From positions 62,001 through 126,000 of the forward strand of contig JANSYR010000004.1 in the NCBI GenBank assembly GCA_024742285.1: 64,000 bases of DNA. The letters are read 5' to 3'. The stretch comes from a bacterium. Its GTDB lineage: Bacteria > Myxococcota_A > UBA9160 > UBA4427. Below the pieces are notes generated by a model. It was not told where the DNA came from and made no database searches. It saw nothing but the letters and a program-made list of their open reading frames with translations. The position numbers and the translations under genes were made by a program. Positions 1-8,441 of the stretch are shown piece by piece; position 1 is the stretch's first letter; each line of letters opens with the position of its first letter.

Positions 1-429
1 GAAGACGTGCACGTTCTCGACGATCACGACCGGAAACCAGAGCCCGCCCACGTCGATGATCTCCGCGCCGGTCGGGATGATCGCCATCTTCTTCATCGCG
101 TCGTTCAGCGGTTTGTCCGAATAACGCGCCATCCGGTCGACCATCGACTGGTTCATCTCCAGCTCGCGATCGAAGGCCTTCGCGACCCCGTCCATCGTCA
201 TGTCGTCGTGGGTCGGACCGATCCCGCCGGACGTGAAGACGAAGTCGAAGCGTTCCGACATGTCCCGGGTCTCGCGGGCGATCAGGTCGATGTCGTCGGG
301 GATCGTCAGGATTCGCTCGAGATCGACGCCCAGCTTCCGCAGCTCCACGGCGAGGAACGCCGAGTTGGTATCGCGCACCTTGCCCGAGAGGATTTCGTTG
401 CCGATGACGAGAAGTGCCGCGGTGGCCAT
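1..429 (-). CDS. CinA-like molybdopterin-binding domain protein (3' truncated by window edge)
   Basis: The frame is open from an ATG at 429 to the window edge, giving the first 143 residues. The N-terminus MATAALLVIGNEILSGKV, followed by DTN and by FTSGGIGPTHDDMT near residues 66-79, matches the MoCF/CinA N-terminal domain, where the GGIGPTxDD loop contacts the ligand. Family members are nucleotide pyrophosphatases or damage/competence-inducible proteins, often with a C-terminal amidase domain that would lie outside this window. It is divergent from the ferredoxin gene, with an 88-bp gap between them. The family call is firm; whether the full protein is CinA or a stand-alone MoCF-domain protein cannot be decided here. 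Confidence 0.85.
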   Translation of the reverse strand, partial: MATAALLVIGNEILSGKVRDTNSAFLAVELRKLGVDLERILTIPDDIDLIARETRDMSERFDFVFTSGGIGPTHDDMTMDGVAKAFDRELEMNQSMVDRMARYSDKPLNDAMKKMAIIPTGAEIIDVGGLWFPVVIVENVHVF

Positions 430-517
430 GGCCAGAATCGTAACCCAGCCGGACGCGGCCGGGGGCTCCCCAGAGGCGTCCTCCGCCGACCCGGGTTCCA
501 TTCCCTAGACTCCGGCG

Positions 518-811
518 ATGCGTTGCCGAGTCCGATTCCTGCCCTCCGAGAAGGAGCTCGAAATCGAAGCCGGGGAGTTGACCCTCCTCGAGGCGACCCG
601 TGCCGTCGGCCTTCCGATCGCGAGCGCCTGCGGCGAGAACGGGGCTTGTGCGCGATGCGGGCTCGAGATCGTCGAAGGCGCGGACGCGATCGAAGCGCCA
701 TCTGATCGAGAGGTGCGCATCAAGGAACGCAATCGCATCGACGAGACTCTCCGCCTGGCCTGCCGCGTACGGCCGAGCGGCGACGTCACCGTTCGCGCGG
801 CGTACTGGTAG
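518..811 (+). CDS. 2Fe-2S ferredoxin
   Basis: This 97-residue protein has Cys38, Cys44, Cys47 and Cys82 in the plant-type spacing (CX5CX2CX34C), with the core ACGENGACARC. That is the single-cluster adrenodoxin/plant-type fold, and the length is usual for a stand-alone ferredoxin. It would act as a soluble one-electron carrier; the partner is not apparent from the neighbours. The CbiX-like gene follows 16 bp downstream, so the two are probably co-transcribed. No strong Shine-Dalgarno is visible before the ATG. Confidence 0.85.
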   Translation: MRCRVRFLPSEKELEIEAGELTLLEATRAVGLPIASACGENGACARCGLEIVEGADAIEAPSDREVRIKERNRIDETLRLACRVRPSGDVTVRAAYW

Positions 812-827
812 GCGGAGGGAGGAACGA

Positions 828-1205
828 ATGAGCGTCCCCCGCCGAGCCCTCCTGATCGTCGACCATGGCAGTCGCAACGAGAACGCGAACCGGGCCATCT
901 CCGACTTCGCAGGCCGAATCGCCGAAGCCCGACCGGATTGGCGGGTCGCCCACGCGCACATGGAGCTGGCGCAGCCCGACGTGTCGTCGACGATCGATGC
1001 CCTCGTCGAAGACGGCGTGAACGAGATCCACGTCCATCTGCATTTCCTGGGTCGCGGCTATCACGTCCGCGAAACGATCCCCGAGCTGATGGACGCCGCG
1101 CGCGCCCGCCATGCGGAGCTCCGCATCACGATCTCCGATCCGATCGGTGAACACCCGCGCCTGGTCGAGATCGTGCTCGAGAGCCTCAGCCCGGCCGAAG
1201 GCTGA
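828..1205 (+). CDS. CbiX/SirB-like single-domain chelatase family protein
   Basis: The product is 125 residues, starting at the ATG at 828 behind a strong GGAGGGAGG ribosome site (814-822). LLIVDHGSR (residues 8-16) and the HVHLHFLGRGYH segment near residue 70 carry the histidines that bind the metal and tetrapyrrole in short CbiX/sirohydrochlorin chelatases. The length equals one chelatase domain, as in archaeal CbiX-S. The likely role is inserting Co or Fe into sirohydrochlorin. No cobalamin or siroheme genes are nearby, so the substrate is uncertain. Confidence 0.75.
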   Translation: MSVPRRALLIVDHGSRNENANRAISDFAGRIAEARPDWRVAHAHMELAQPDVSSTIDALVEDGVNEIHVHLHFLGRGYHVRETIPELMDAARARHAELRITISDPIGEHPRLVEIVLESLSPAEG

Positions 1206-1224
1206 GCCCGACGCCTGCACGGCC

Positions 1225-1818
1225 TCAACGTCGCGCGTCGCGCCAGATCTCGTACGCGTAGAGCGCGGAGACTGCGAGCGCGTGGTCGATGCCGATCTCG
1301 CGCACGACGGCGCGAAGGTTCGTCACCGGAAGCAGCTCGAAGGTCGTGTGCTCCGTCGACTCGTTCCGGATCACGTCGACCTGCTCGCACTCGAGGGCGA
1401 GCTGCATGTGGACACGATTGCCGAAGAGCGCGGGATTCGGATTGAGCGAGCCGAGATCCTCGAGCCGGCCCGCGCGGAATCCGGTCTCCTCGAGCAGCTC
1501 CCGACCTGCCGCCTGCGCGGGCGTCTCGCCCGGGTCGATCAGACCCCCTGGAATCTCGAGGGTGACGGTCCGCGACCCGTGCCGGAACTGACGGACGAGG
1601 ACGAGATGTTCGTCGCGCGTGAGGGCCACGACGTTCACCCAATCCGGCGACTCGATCCGGTAGAAAGGATGCGCATCGCCGGTCCGCGGCGATTCCATCG
1701 TCGCGCGATGGACGTCGAAGACCTTGCAGTGCTGGAGGTGTTCCTCGTCGACGACACGCCAGGCGGGCGGCGGTGCGATCGGGGGGTTCGAGCGGTCATC
1801 GGAGTCGGATTCGGCCAT
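1225..1818 (-). CDS. NUDIX hydrolase, ADP-ribose pyrophosphatase-like
   Basis: The protein is 197 residues. The Nudix box is complete (GGLIDPGETPAQ then RELLEETGF, about residues 86-110), with the REXXEE core that binds Mg2+. The preceding FYRIESPDWVNVVALT and LVRQFRHGSRTVTLEIPGG resemble ADP-ribose/ADP-sugar pyrophosphatases of the NudF type, which hydrolyse nucleoside diphosphate sugars. It converges with the CbiX-like gene (19-bp gap) and is divergent from the chloride channel. Exact substrate unknown. Confidence 0.85.
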   Translation of the reverse strand: MAESDSDDRSNPPIAPPPAWRVVDEEHLQHCKVFDVHRATMESPRTGDAHPFYRIESPDWVNVVALTRDEHLVLVRQFRHGSRTVTLEIPGGLIDPGETPAQAAGRELLEETGFRAGRLEDLGSLNPNPALFGNRVHMQLALECEQVDVIRNESTEHTTFELLPVTNLRAVVREIGIDHALAVSALYAYEIWRDARR

Positions 1819-1913
1819 CGATCGAGGCTACCACGCACGCCCGGGAAACCCGGCGTTCGCGGCCCCCGGTGCTAACTTGCGCCGCGCCTCGACCCCCAGG
1901 AAGGCTCGCCCGA

Positions 1914-4019
1914 TTGTCCTCCTCGTCCACCGAAGCCCGAAGCCTGCTCGAACGCGGCGGACACCTCTACATGGTGGGCTGCGCGGTCTTCGTCGGCCTC
2001 GCGGGCGCGCTGGGCGCGGTCCTGTTCCGGCTGATGATCCGCCTGATCCAGGGCCTCTTCTTCGAGGGGACCGCCGGCGTCGCAGCCGTCTTCGAGGAAG
2101 GGATCGCCGCCGAGACGCGCGACCCCCTCGACGTCGCGCAGCAGCTCGCCTGGTACTGGCGGATCGCCATCCCCGCCGCCGGTGGCGCCCTCGTCGGCCC
2201 GCTCATCTACTTCTTCGCTCGGGAAGCCCGGGGTCACGGGATCCCCGAGGTCATGAAGGCGGTCGCGATTCGCGGCGGCGTGATTCGCGCGCGGATCGTC
2301 GGCGTGAAGGCGCTCGCCTCCGCCCTCTCGATCGGGACCGGCGGCTCGGTCGGCCGCGAGGGTCCGATCGTCCAGATCGGCTCCGCCTTCGGCTCGACGA
2401 TCGGGCAGAAGCTCCAGCTGAATGCCGCCGGGGTTCGCACCCTCGTGGGCTGCGGTGCGGCCGCGGGCATCTCGGCCACGTTCAACGCCCCGATCGCCGG
2501 CGCGATCTTCGCGGCGGAGATCATCGTCGGCGACTTCGCCGTCACCCAGTTCACGCCGATCGTGATCAGCTCGGTCGTCGCGTCCGTGGTCACCCGATAC
2601 GCGATCGGCAACCACCCGGCGTTCCCGGTTCCGGACTACGAGATCGTGAGCCCCTTCGAGCTCGGACCCTACATGGTCGCCGGCATCGTCGCGGGTCTCG
2701 TCGCCGTCGCATTCATCCGCACGCTCACCTTCGCCGAAGACACCTTCGAGCGCGTGCCGCTCCCCGAGTGGTCGAAGGCGACGGTCGGCGGCGCGCTCGT
2801 CGGCCTGATGGCCGTCTGGCTGCCGAACGTCTACGGCGTCGGCTACACGACGATCTCCGGCGCTCTGACCGGTCAGCTCGCGGCGGGCCTGATGGGTCTC
2901 CTCGTCGTCGCGAAGATCGTCGCCACGTCCATCACGATCGGCTCCGGCGGCTCGGGCGGCGTCTTCGCGCCCTCCCTCTTCCTGGGCGCGACCGCCGGCG
3001 GCGTCGTCGGCTACCTGGTCGAGCAGTATTTCCCGGGCGCGACCGCGACGAGCGGCGCGTACGCGCTCGTCACGATGGGGGCCGTCGTCGCGGCGGCGAC
3101 CCACGCGCCGGTCTCGGCGATCATCATCATCTTCGAGCTGACGCAGACGATCGACATCATCCCGGCGCTGATGACCGCCTGCGTGATCTCGACCCTCGTC
3201 GCCCAGCTCTCCTACCGCGACTCGATCTACACGACGAAGCTACGCCGCCAGGGCGTCGACATCTTCGAGAAGCAGAACCCGAACGTGCTCAAGGACCTCT
3301 CGGTCCGCGACGTGATCGTGCTCGACCCGGTGGTGATCCCGGCGAGCGCCGACTTCAAGACGATCCTCGACCTGGTCGTCGCCAGTCCGCACAACCAGTT
3401 CTACGTGGCGAGCCTCTCCGGCGCGCACATGGGTGCGATTTCGCTGCAGGAGATCCGACGCCTGATCTACGAGCAGGACGCGCTCCAGCACGTCGTCGTC
3501 GCCGGCGACCTGGTCGATTCGAGCCATCCGTCGGTGACCGACGACGTGGATCTCTCGGTCGTGATGTCGATCTTCAGCTCGAGCCACGTCGACGAGATCG
3601 CGGTCGTGAACGCCGACGACCCCAAGAAGCTCGTCGGCACGATCCGCGAGAAGGACGTGATCGAAGCGAGCCACACCGAGCAGCTCCGTCGGGATCTGGC
3701 CGGCGGAATGCAGACGAGTCTCCGCGCCGCCGGCGCGGGACAGACCGTCGACCTCGGCGACGGCCATCAGCTGCGCGAGATCATGGCGCCACCCCACGTC
3801 GTCGGGCGGTCGCTGCGCAAGCTCGGCCTGCGCGAGCGGCTAGGCGTCCAGATCCTGCTCGTGCGATCCCGGAGATCCGACGGCTCGACGCACCTGCGCG
3901 TGCCCCACGGCGAAGACGTCCTCGTCGAGGGTGACGCGGTGATCGTCGCGGGAACGACGCAGGCCCTCGACATGCTCGACGCGCTCTCGACGCAGCCGCC
4001 GCCGGAGACGACGCTCTAG
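1914..4019 (+). CDS. ClC-family chloride channel/antiporter with CBS and TrkA-C domains
   Basis: I chose the TTG at 1914 (about 701 aa) because CCAGGAAGG lies about ten bases upstream and the frame before it does not look coding. The membrane domain (about residues 15-450) has the ClC filter motifs GREGP with the gating Glu near residue 149, GGVFAPSLF, and a GHGIPEV loop. The last has His where Cl-/H+ antiporters usually carry Ser (GSGIP), which may alter anion preference. Residues about 460-600 form a CBS pair, and 620-695 a TrkA-C/RCK-C domain, both cytoplasmic and likely nucleotide or ligand sensing. The gene stands alone; the sigma-54 locus begins just after it. Confidence 0.9.
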   Translation: MSSSSTEARSLLERGGHLYMVGCAVFVGLAGALGAVLFRLMIRLIQGLFFEGTAGVAAVFEEGIAAETRDPLDVAQQLAWYWRIAIPAAGGALVGPLIYFFAREARGHGIPEVMKAVAIRGGVIRARIVGVKALASALSIGTGGSVGREGPIVQIGSAFGSTIGQKLQLNAAGVRTLVGCGAAAGISATFNAPIAGAIFAAEIIVGDFAVTQFTPIVISSVVASVVTRYAIGNHPAFPVPDYEIVSPFELGPYMVAGIVAGLVAVAFIRTLTFAEDTFERVPLPEWSKATVGGALVGLMAVWLPNVYGVGYTTISGALTGQLAAGLMGLLVVAKIVATSITIGSGGSGGVFAPSLFLGATAGGVVGYLVEQYFPGATATSGAYALVTMGAVVAAATHAPVSAIIIIFELTQTIDIIPALMTACVISTLVAQLSYRDSIYTTKLRRQGVDIFEKQNPNVLKDLSVRDVIVLDPVVIPASADFKTILDLVVASPHNQFYVASLSGAHMGAISLQEIRRLIYEQDALQHVVVAGDLVDSSHPSVTDDVDLSVVMSIFSSSHVDEIAVVNADDPKKLVGTIREKDVIEASHTEQLRRDLAGGMQTSLRAAGAGQTVDLGDGHQLREIMAPPHVVGRSLRKLGLRERLGVQILLVRSRRSDGSTHLRVPHGEDVLVEGDAVIVAGTTQALDMLDALSTQPPPETTL

Positions 4020-4046
4020 CGGACGCGCGCGTCGAGCATGTCGTAT

Positions 4047-4084
4047 CGGCCAATGATGGCCGATTTTTCGGCCAAGATTGGCCG
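4047..4084. promoter_or_regulatory. Tandem 16-bp palindromic sites, predicted activator-binding UAS
   Basis: Two near-identical palindromes, CGGCCAATGATGGCCG (4047-4062) and CGGCCAAGATTGGCCG (4069-4084), share outer half-sites CGGCCA/TGGCCG. They are spaced 22 bp centre to centre, about two helical turns. They lie about 60-100 bp upstream of the -24 element of the sigma-54 promoter, the usual place for enhancer sites of NtrC-family activators. The activator gene sits three genes into the same locus. Assigning these sites to that activator is inference. Confidence 0.7.
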
Positions 4085-4143
4085 GCCTTTCGTGCGAGCG
4101 GCCCTCTCGTGCCGTTCAGTCGCGTCTGGGACGCCACCCATCC

Positions 4144-4159
4144 TGGCATGCACCTTGCT
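4144..4159 (+). promoter_or_regulatory. Sigma-54 (-24/-12) promoter
   Basis: TGGCATGCACCTTGCT matches the consensus TGGCACG-N4-TTGCW at all but one base, with the invariant GG and GC at correct spacing. The predicted start near 4170 leaves a leader of about 30 nt before the ATG at 4200. An NtrC-family sigma-54 activator is encoded 1.5 kb downstream, and twin palindromes lie upstream. Confidence 0.85.
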
Positions 4160-4199
4160 CTCTCTATTGGGCGTCAAGAACGCTCAACAGGAGGAAGCC

Positions 4200-5072
4200 A
4201 TGAACATCCAGAGCCATCCGATCCCAGAAGCCCCGAAGCCCGTCGGCGCGATGCCGATGACACGGCGCCGAAACGGACGGGCGCCGCGGACCGTCGTCCA
4301 CGCGGGTCCGCTGGTGCTCGCCCGAGACGGCGCGCCCAGGGGACTCGAGCGGTACCTCGAACGCGAGGAAGACCGTGAGCTCATCCTTCTCCATGGCGGC
4401 CAGTCTACCCTCAAGGAGATCGCCCGCGAGTCCGGCGTGAACGCCGTGCGGCTCGAAGAGATGGCCCACCATGAGGAGGAAGCGGCCGCCGCCGACATGG
4501 CGATCGCCCTCGGAGCGGAGCAGCTCGAGTTCGCCATCGACGACCCCTGTCTCCTGAACGACTCGGGGCGACCCGTTCGCGAGCTGACGGCCTACGAGGC
4601 GCGCGCCTACGCGGCGGACGCTCGGGTCCCCAAGCGAATCCGAGCGAAGCTCGACGCCGGCTGTTCGGCACTCGACCGGGGACTGATGAAGGTCCGGATC
4701 GGCCACCCGGCCGCGCTCGACCGCGAGCGCGCGACGATCGTCTTCCCGGATCCGCCGCTCCACTTCGGTGTCGAGCTCCGCGAGCCCGAGGAGCCGGAGC
4801 CAGCCGAAGCGCGCGAAGGCGACCATCCGAAACGCGACGAGCGCGACCGGTCGCCGATCAGCGAGCCGACCCGAACGCCCGAGCAGCCCGCGCTCGATCT
4901 GCGCGCCCATCGCCGGCCGAAGCGCGTGTCCCGCCGCGCCGACATGCGCTGCGAGATCGGATCGCGCAGGCCGACGCCGTTCCCCGATCTCCCCGAGCCC
5001 TACGCCACCTATTCGATCGGTTCGACCCGAGCGCCGAGTCGCACGCGGCGGCGCCTCGCGCGGCGCTCGTAG
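4200..5072 (+). CDS. Unrecognised protein, first gene of the sigma-54 locus
   Basis: The product is 290 residues from the ATG at 4200, preceded by CAGGAGGA. The longer frame from 4038 runs through the promoter and is rejected. No family is recognised. Residues about 25-190 look globular: a mixed segment with LILLHGGQSTLKEIA, an acidic helix LEEMAHHEEEAAAADMA, and two Cys (PCLLN, AGCSALD). From about residue 190 it turns low-complexity and charged, first acidic (REPEEPEPAEAREGD), then strongly Arg-rich to the end. There is no signal peptide or membrane segment, so it is probably cytoplasmic; the basic tail could touch nucleic acid or membrane. A 62-bp gap separates it from the next gene. Confidence 0.75.
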   Translation: MNIQSHPIPEAPKPVGAMPMTRRRNGRAPRTVVHAGPLVLARDGAPRGLERYLEREEDRELILLHGGQSTLKEIARESGVNAVRLEEMAHHEEEAAAADMAIALGAEQLEFAIDDPCLLNDSGRPVRELTAYEARAYAADARVPKRIRAKLDAGCSALDRGLMKVRIGHPAALDRERATIVFPDPPLHFGVELREPEEPEPAEAREGDHPKRDERDRSPISEPTRTPEQPALDLRAHRRPKRVSRRADMRCEIGSRRPTPFPDLPEPYATYSIGSTRAPSRTRRRLARRS

Positions 5073-5134
5073 GACCCGCCTTCCCGACGGCCATCGACCC
5101 GGAACGAACGAACCGAACCCAGCGAGGAAACACC

Positions 5135-5632
5135 ATGCGAACGATGTATGCGACTGCGATCGAACACCACCGGCACCAGGAGGACGGCTTCCGGCCCCAG
5201 CTGGTGCGCTGGAAGAATCTGCTGCGTCCCCACGTCGGACCGATCGGAACGCTTCGCTGGGTGCTCCGGGAGAACCTCGCGGCGGGCCGCGCGAGCGACG
5301 ACGCAGCGGTCTCGGTCGTCTTCCAGACCTTCGAGCCTGCGCTCCCCGACTGGCGGATCGCGCACGTCTTCGAGCGCGAGCGCCGGGCCGGTCGACCGGT
5401 CCACTTCGAGCTGGTCGCGGCGCCGCCCGACTCGCTCGTGGTCTCGCTCGCCTCGCGGCGGAGCTGGGCGCGTCGGGTCGTCGCGCTCGACGGCGTCACG
5501 ATGCAGATCGAACCGACCTTCCACTGTTTCGCGGAGGTCGACGATCCCGAGACGTGGCGTGAGACCGTCGCAGGCGCCGTCCGCAAGGACGACGTCGACG
5601 ACCTGGGCCGCTTCCTGTCCCTCCATCCCTGA
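5135..5632 (+). CDS. Unrecognised protein, second gene of the sigma-54 locus
   Basis: The product is 165 residues from the ATG at 5135, with GAGGAAA upstream. No family is recognised. It looks like a single globular alpha/beta domain with amphipathic strands (AAVSVVFQTFEPALP, HFELVAAPPDSLVVSLA) and His/Trp-rich ends (EHHRHQEDGF). It has no signal peptide, membrane segment or repeats. It lies between the promoter-proximal unknown gene and the activator (56-bp gap), so it is probably co-transcribed and under sigma-54 control. Confidence 0.75.
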   Translation: MRTMYATAIEHHRHQEDGFRPQLVRWKNLLRPHVGPIGTLRWVLRENLAAGRASDDAAVSVVFQTFEPALPDWRIAHVFERERRAGRPVHFELVAAPPDSLVVSLASRRSWARRVVALDGVTMQIEPTFHCFAEVDDPETWRETVAGAVRKDDVDDLGRFLSLHP

Positions 5633-5688
5633 TCGCGCGTGCGTGCGAGACCCGTCGTGCGCACGACAGCGCTACGCTCCCTCCCATC

Positions 5689-7143
5689 TTGGGCAGGAGC
5701 AACCGGCACGTCGAGTCCCAGAAGACGCACGACCCCGAGCGGACCGTGGTCGTCGCCTCGAACGTGCTCGCTGACCACCTGAGCGCGAGCGCACTCGACG
5801 TCGTGGCCTGGCCGGGCGATGCGGGCAACGACGCACCGCGGGTCGCGCTCGTCGACGTCCGAGACCGCGATCGCGGAGCCGCGCAGGACCGGGTGGATGA
5901 GATTCGTCGGCGCTGGCCCCTCGTCGACGTGCTGGTGATCGCCCCGGAGGCCTCTGGGTCCGACGTTCGGGACTTCCTGCGCTCGGGCGTGAAGGACGTG
6001 CTCGTCGACGACGATTCGGTGGAGGCGATCGAGCGCGCCGTCGAGGCGACGCTCGATGCTCAACGGATCCTTCCGGTCGTGGACGAACTAGCGCGCTCGC
6101 GCGTCCGCACCTCCCGCTTCGAAGGCATGTTGAGCCGCAGCCAGGAGATGTGGGACGTCTTCGAGACTTGCGCCCGCGTCGCGCCGAGTGATGCCAACGT
6201 GTTGATCTTCGGCGAGACGGGCACGGGCAAGGAGCTCCTCGCCCGTGCGATCCACAAGCGTTCGGGTCGTGCCGGGCGCTTCGTCGCCATCAACTGCTCG
6301 AGCCTCCCCGAAGCCCTCGTCGAATCCGAGCTCTTCGGACACGAGCGCGGCGCGTTCACCGGCGCCGCGCGCGCGCGGCGCGGCATCTTCGCTGCCGGCG
6401 CCGGCGGGACCGTCTTTCTCGACGAGATCGGTGACATGTCACCGAGCGCGCAGCAGAGTCTGCTCCGTACCCTCGAGACCCGAACGATCCGCCCGGTGGG
6501 CGGGACCGAGGAGATCCCGGTCGACGTGCGCGTCGTCGCTGCGACGCACGTGAACCTCGACGATGCCGTCGCCGAGAACGCGTTTCGCGAGGACCTCTTC
6601 TATCGACTCGACGTGATCCGGCTGATCGTCCCGCCGCTTCGCGAGCGCCCCGAGGACGCGGTGTTCCTGTTCGCGCACTTCCTCAAGCGATTCGCGCGCC
6701 AGTACGGCGTCGAGCCACCCCGTATCCAGTCAGCGGCGCTGGAGCGCCTCTCCTCGTATCCGTGGCCCGGCAACGTGCGTGAGGTGGAGAACTTCGCCGA
6801 GCGGGTCACGCTGCGCAGGCGACGCAACCTGACGGTCAGGGACGTCGAAGAGTGGATCCGACCGGTCGGCCTCGCGAACGGAAGCGAGTCGAACGAGTCG
6901 GCCCACGCACGAACGACCTCCGAGCCCGCTCCCGAGCGGCTCCAACTCGACACGCGGGAGCCCCTCGCCTCCGCGGTCGCACCGATCGTCGCGGACCTCG
7001 AGCGCGAGTACCTCCGAACCGTGCTCTCGGAGTGTCGCGGAAGCATCCAGGACACTGCGGCCCGGTCCGGTCTCTCGAGAAGGACCCTGCAGCGAAAGAT
7101 GAAGGCGCTCGGTCTCCGCAAGGAAGACTTTCGCGATACGTGA
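5689..7143 (+). CDS. Sigma-54-dependent transcriptional activator with degenerate receiver
   Basis: The product is 484 residues from a TTG with nearby AGGAG; the start is somewhat uncertain. The AAA+ domain (about 140-375) is intact: Walker A GETGTGKE (about 175-182), the sigma-54-contacting loop GAFTGA (about 221-226), Walker B FLDEIG (about 243), and the WPGNVREVENF sensor/arginine region. A Fis-type HTH lies near 440-475. Residues 20-125 resemble a response-regulator receiver: VALVD has an Asp at the phosphoacceptor position, but the N-terminal acidic pair and the usual Lys are missing. Control may therefore not be by a normal histidine kinase. It is likely the regulator of the promoter at 4144, possibly including its own transcription. 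Confidence 0.92.
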   Translation: MGRSNRHVESQKTHDPERTVVVASNVLADHLSASALDVVAWPGDAGNDAPRVALVDVRDRDRGAAQDRVDEIRRRWPLVDVLVIAPEASGSDVRDFLRSGVKDVLVDDDSVEAIERAVEATLDAQRILPVVDELARSRVRTSRFEGMLSRSQEMWDVFETCARVAPSDANVLIFGETGTGKELLARAIHKRSGRAGRFVAINCSSLPEALVESELFGHERGAFTGAARARRGIFAAGAGGTVFLDEIGDMSPSAQQSLLRTLETRTIRPVGGTEEIPVDVRVVAATHVNLDDAVAENAFREDLFYRLDVIRLIVPPLRERPEDAVFLFAHFLKRFARQYGVEPPRIQSAALERLSSYPWPGNVREVENFAERVTLRRRRNLTVRDVEEWIRPVGLANGSESNESAHARTTSEPAPERLQLDTREPLASAVAPIVADLEREYLRTVLSECRGSIQDTAARSGLSRRTLQRKMKALGLRKEDFRDT

Positions 7144-8360
7144 TGGAAGGGTCCGAGCGCAAGCCCTCCCGACTCGCGACCGACGTCTCCGACGGGCGGC
7201 GCCGGCTCCACTTCGTCGCGGGCAACGCCCTGGAGTTCTACGACTGCGGCAAGCGCGCCTTCCCGGCCATGCTTTCGGCGCTCACGGGAGCCACCCGGTC
7301 GATCAGCCTCGAGATCTACACGCTCCGCTCCGATCGCATCGGATCGCAGGTGATCGACATCCTCGAGGAACGAGCACGTGCCGGCGTCCATGTGCGACTC
7401 GTCTACGACGCGATCGGCTCGATCGGACTCGGCTCACGCCGAATCGCGTCGCTTCTCGAATCCGGGGTCGAGGTCGGCTCGTTCAACCCGCCCTGGCGTG
7501 GCCTCTCCGCGCTTCGCGCCGTTCGACGTCGAGATCATCGCAAGCTGTCGATCATCGACGGCGAAGTCGCCTTCCTGGGCGGACTGAACCTCGGAGACGA
7601 GTACGACGGATTTCCGTCGCCGGACGAAGGCCAGCCGGTGTGGCGGGATACGCATCTCCGCCTGCGCGGACCGATCGTGTCCGAGCTCGAACGCGCTTTC
7701 GAGGGTTCGTGGCGACGAACGACCTCGAAGCCGGACCGGATCCGAGCCGCGGCGAAGACGCTCGCGAGCGGCCGTTCGGAGAACGACGTGATGATGGGAT
7801 CCGCCGGTCGCGCCCGCGTGGCCGTGGTCGCAGACGGCCGGCGCCGGGAGAATCGTCGGACGGCGCGACTGTTGGCCCGCGCGATCGACGCGTCGCGAGA
7901 GTCCATCCGGATCACGAGTCCGTACTTCGCTCCGAGCGCGCGAATCCGCAGGGCGCTTCGCCGGGCCGCGGCCCGAGGCGTCGGGGTCGAGATCCTCACG
8001 GCCGGCGAGACGGACCATCGGATCCTTCGCTGGGCGCATCATGCGACGGCGACGCCGCTGCTCGAAGCGGGCGTTCGGCTCTTCGAGTTCGCGCCGGCCA
8101 TGATGCACGCGAAGTGCAGCGTGTTCGACGAACGTCTCGCGATCGTCGGCAGCTCCAATCTCGATCGGCAGAGCCTGCTCCACAGCTTCGAGCTCAACGT
8201 CGTGATCGACGACGAGCCGGCCGCTCGCGAGATCCGTTCGCTGATCGGGCGAGACCTGGACCATTCCCACGAGATCACCATCGCGGACCTCCAGCGACGG
8301 ACGCGGTGGCGGCGGGTCCGTGACCTCGTGGCGGCCCGCTTCGTCGCCGCACTGCTCTGA
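7143..8360 (+). CDS. Phospholipase D family protein, cardiolipin synthase-like
   Basis: The product is 405 residues. The ATG shares one base with the activator's TGA, implying coupled translation. Two HKD motifs are complete: HRKLSIID (about 131) followed by GGLNLGDEY, and HAKCSVFD (about 321) followed by GSSNLD. Order, spacing and length match ClsB-type cardiolipin synthases, which join two phosphatidyl units. No N-terminal membrane segments are seen, as in ClsB, so peripheral membrane association is likely. Its place at the end of the sigma-54 locus suggests that locus modifies the membrane under some stress. Confidence 0.9.
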   Translation: MEGSERKPSRLATDVSDGRRRLHFVAGNALEFYDCGKRAFPAMLSALTGATRSISLEIYTLRSDRIGSQVIDILEERARAGVHVRLVYDAIGSIGLGSRRIASLLESGVEVGSFNPPWRGLSALRAVRRRDHRKLSIIDGEVAFLGGLNLGDEYDGFPSPDEGQPVWRDTHLRLRGPIVSELERAFEGSWRRTTSKPDRIRAAAKTLASGRSENDVMMGSAGRARVAVVADGRRRENRRTARLLARAIDASRESIRITSPYFAPSARIRRALRRAAARGVGVEILTAGETDHRILRWAHHATATPLLEAGVRLFEFAPAMMHAKCSVFDERLAIVGSSNLDRQSLLHSFELNVVIDDEPAAREIRSLIGRDLDHSHEITIADLQRRTRWRRVRDLVAARFVAALL

Positions 8361-8441
8361 GCGCCACCGAACCGTGCGTCTACGAGCGCGACCTCGCGAT
8401 CCGAGGAAAGGCGCCGGAACGGACGCCCGGTGCCGTCTTCG

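Noticed and set aside
1872-3104. Long open frames opposite the ClC gene, and similar ones opposite thiC, the carboxylase, the molybdopterin enzyme and others
   Set aside because: They lie opposite strongly conserved genes and consist of Asp/Arg/Gly/Ala-rich sequence typical of antisense frames in GC-rich DNA.
4038-4199. A longer start (ATG at 4038) for the first gene of the sigma-54 locus
   Set aside because: The frame would run through the palindromes and the sigma-54 promoter. The ATG at 4200 has a good ribosome site and follows the predicted transcript start.
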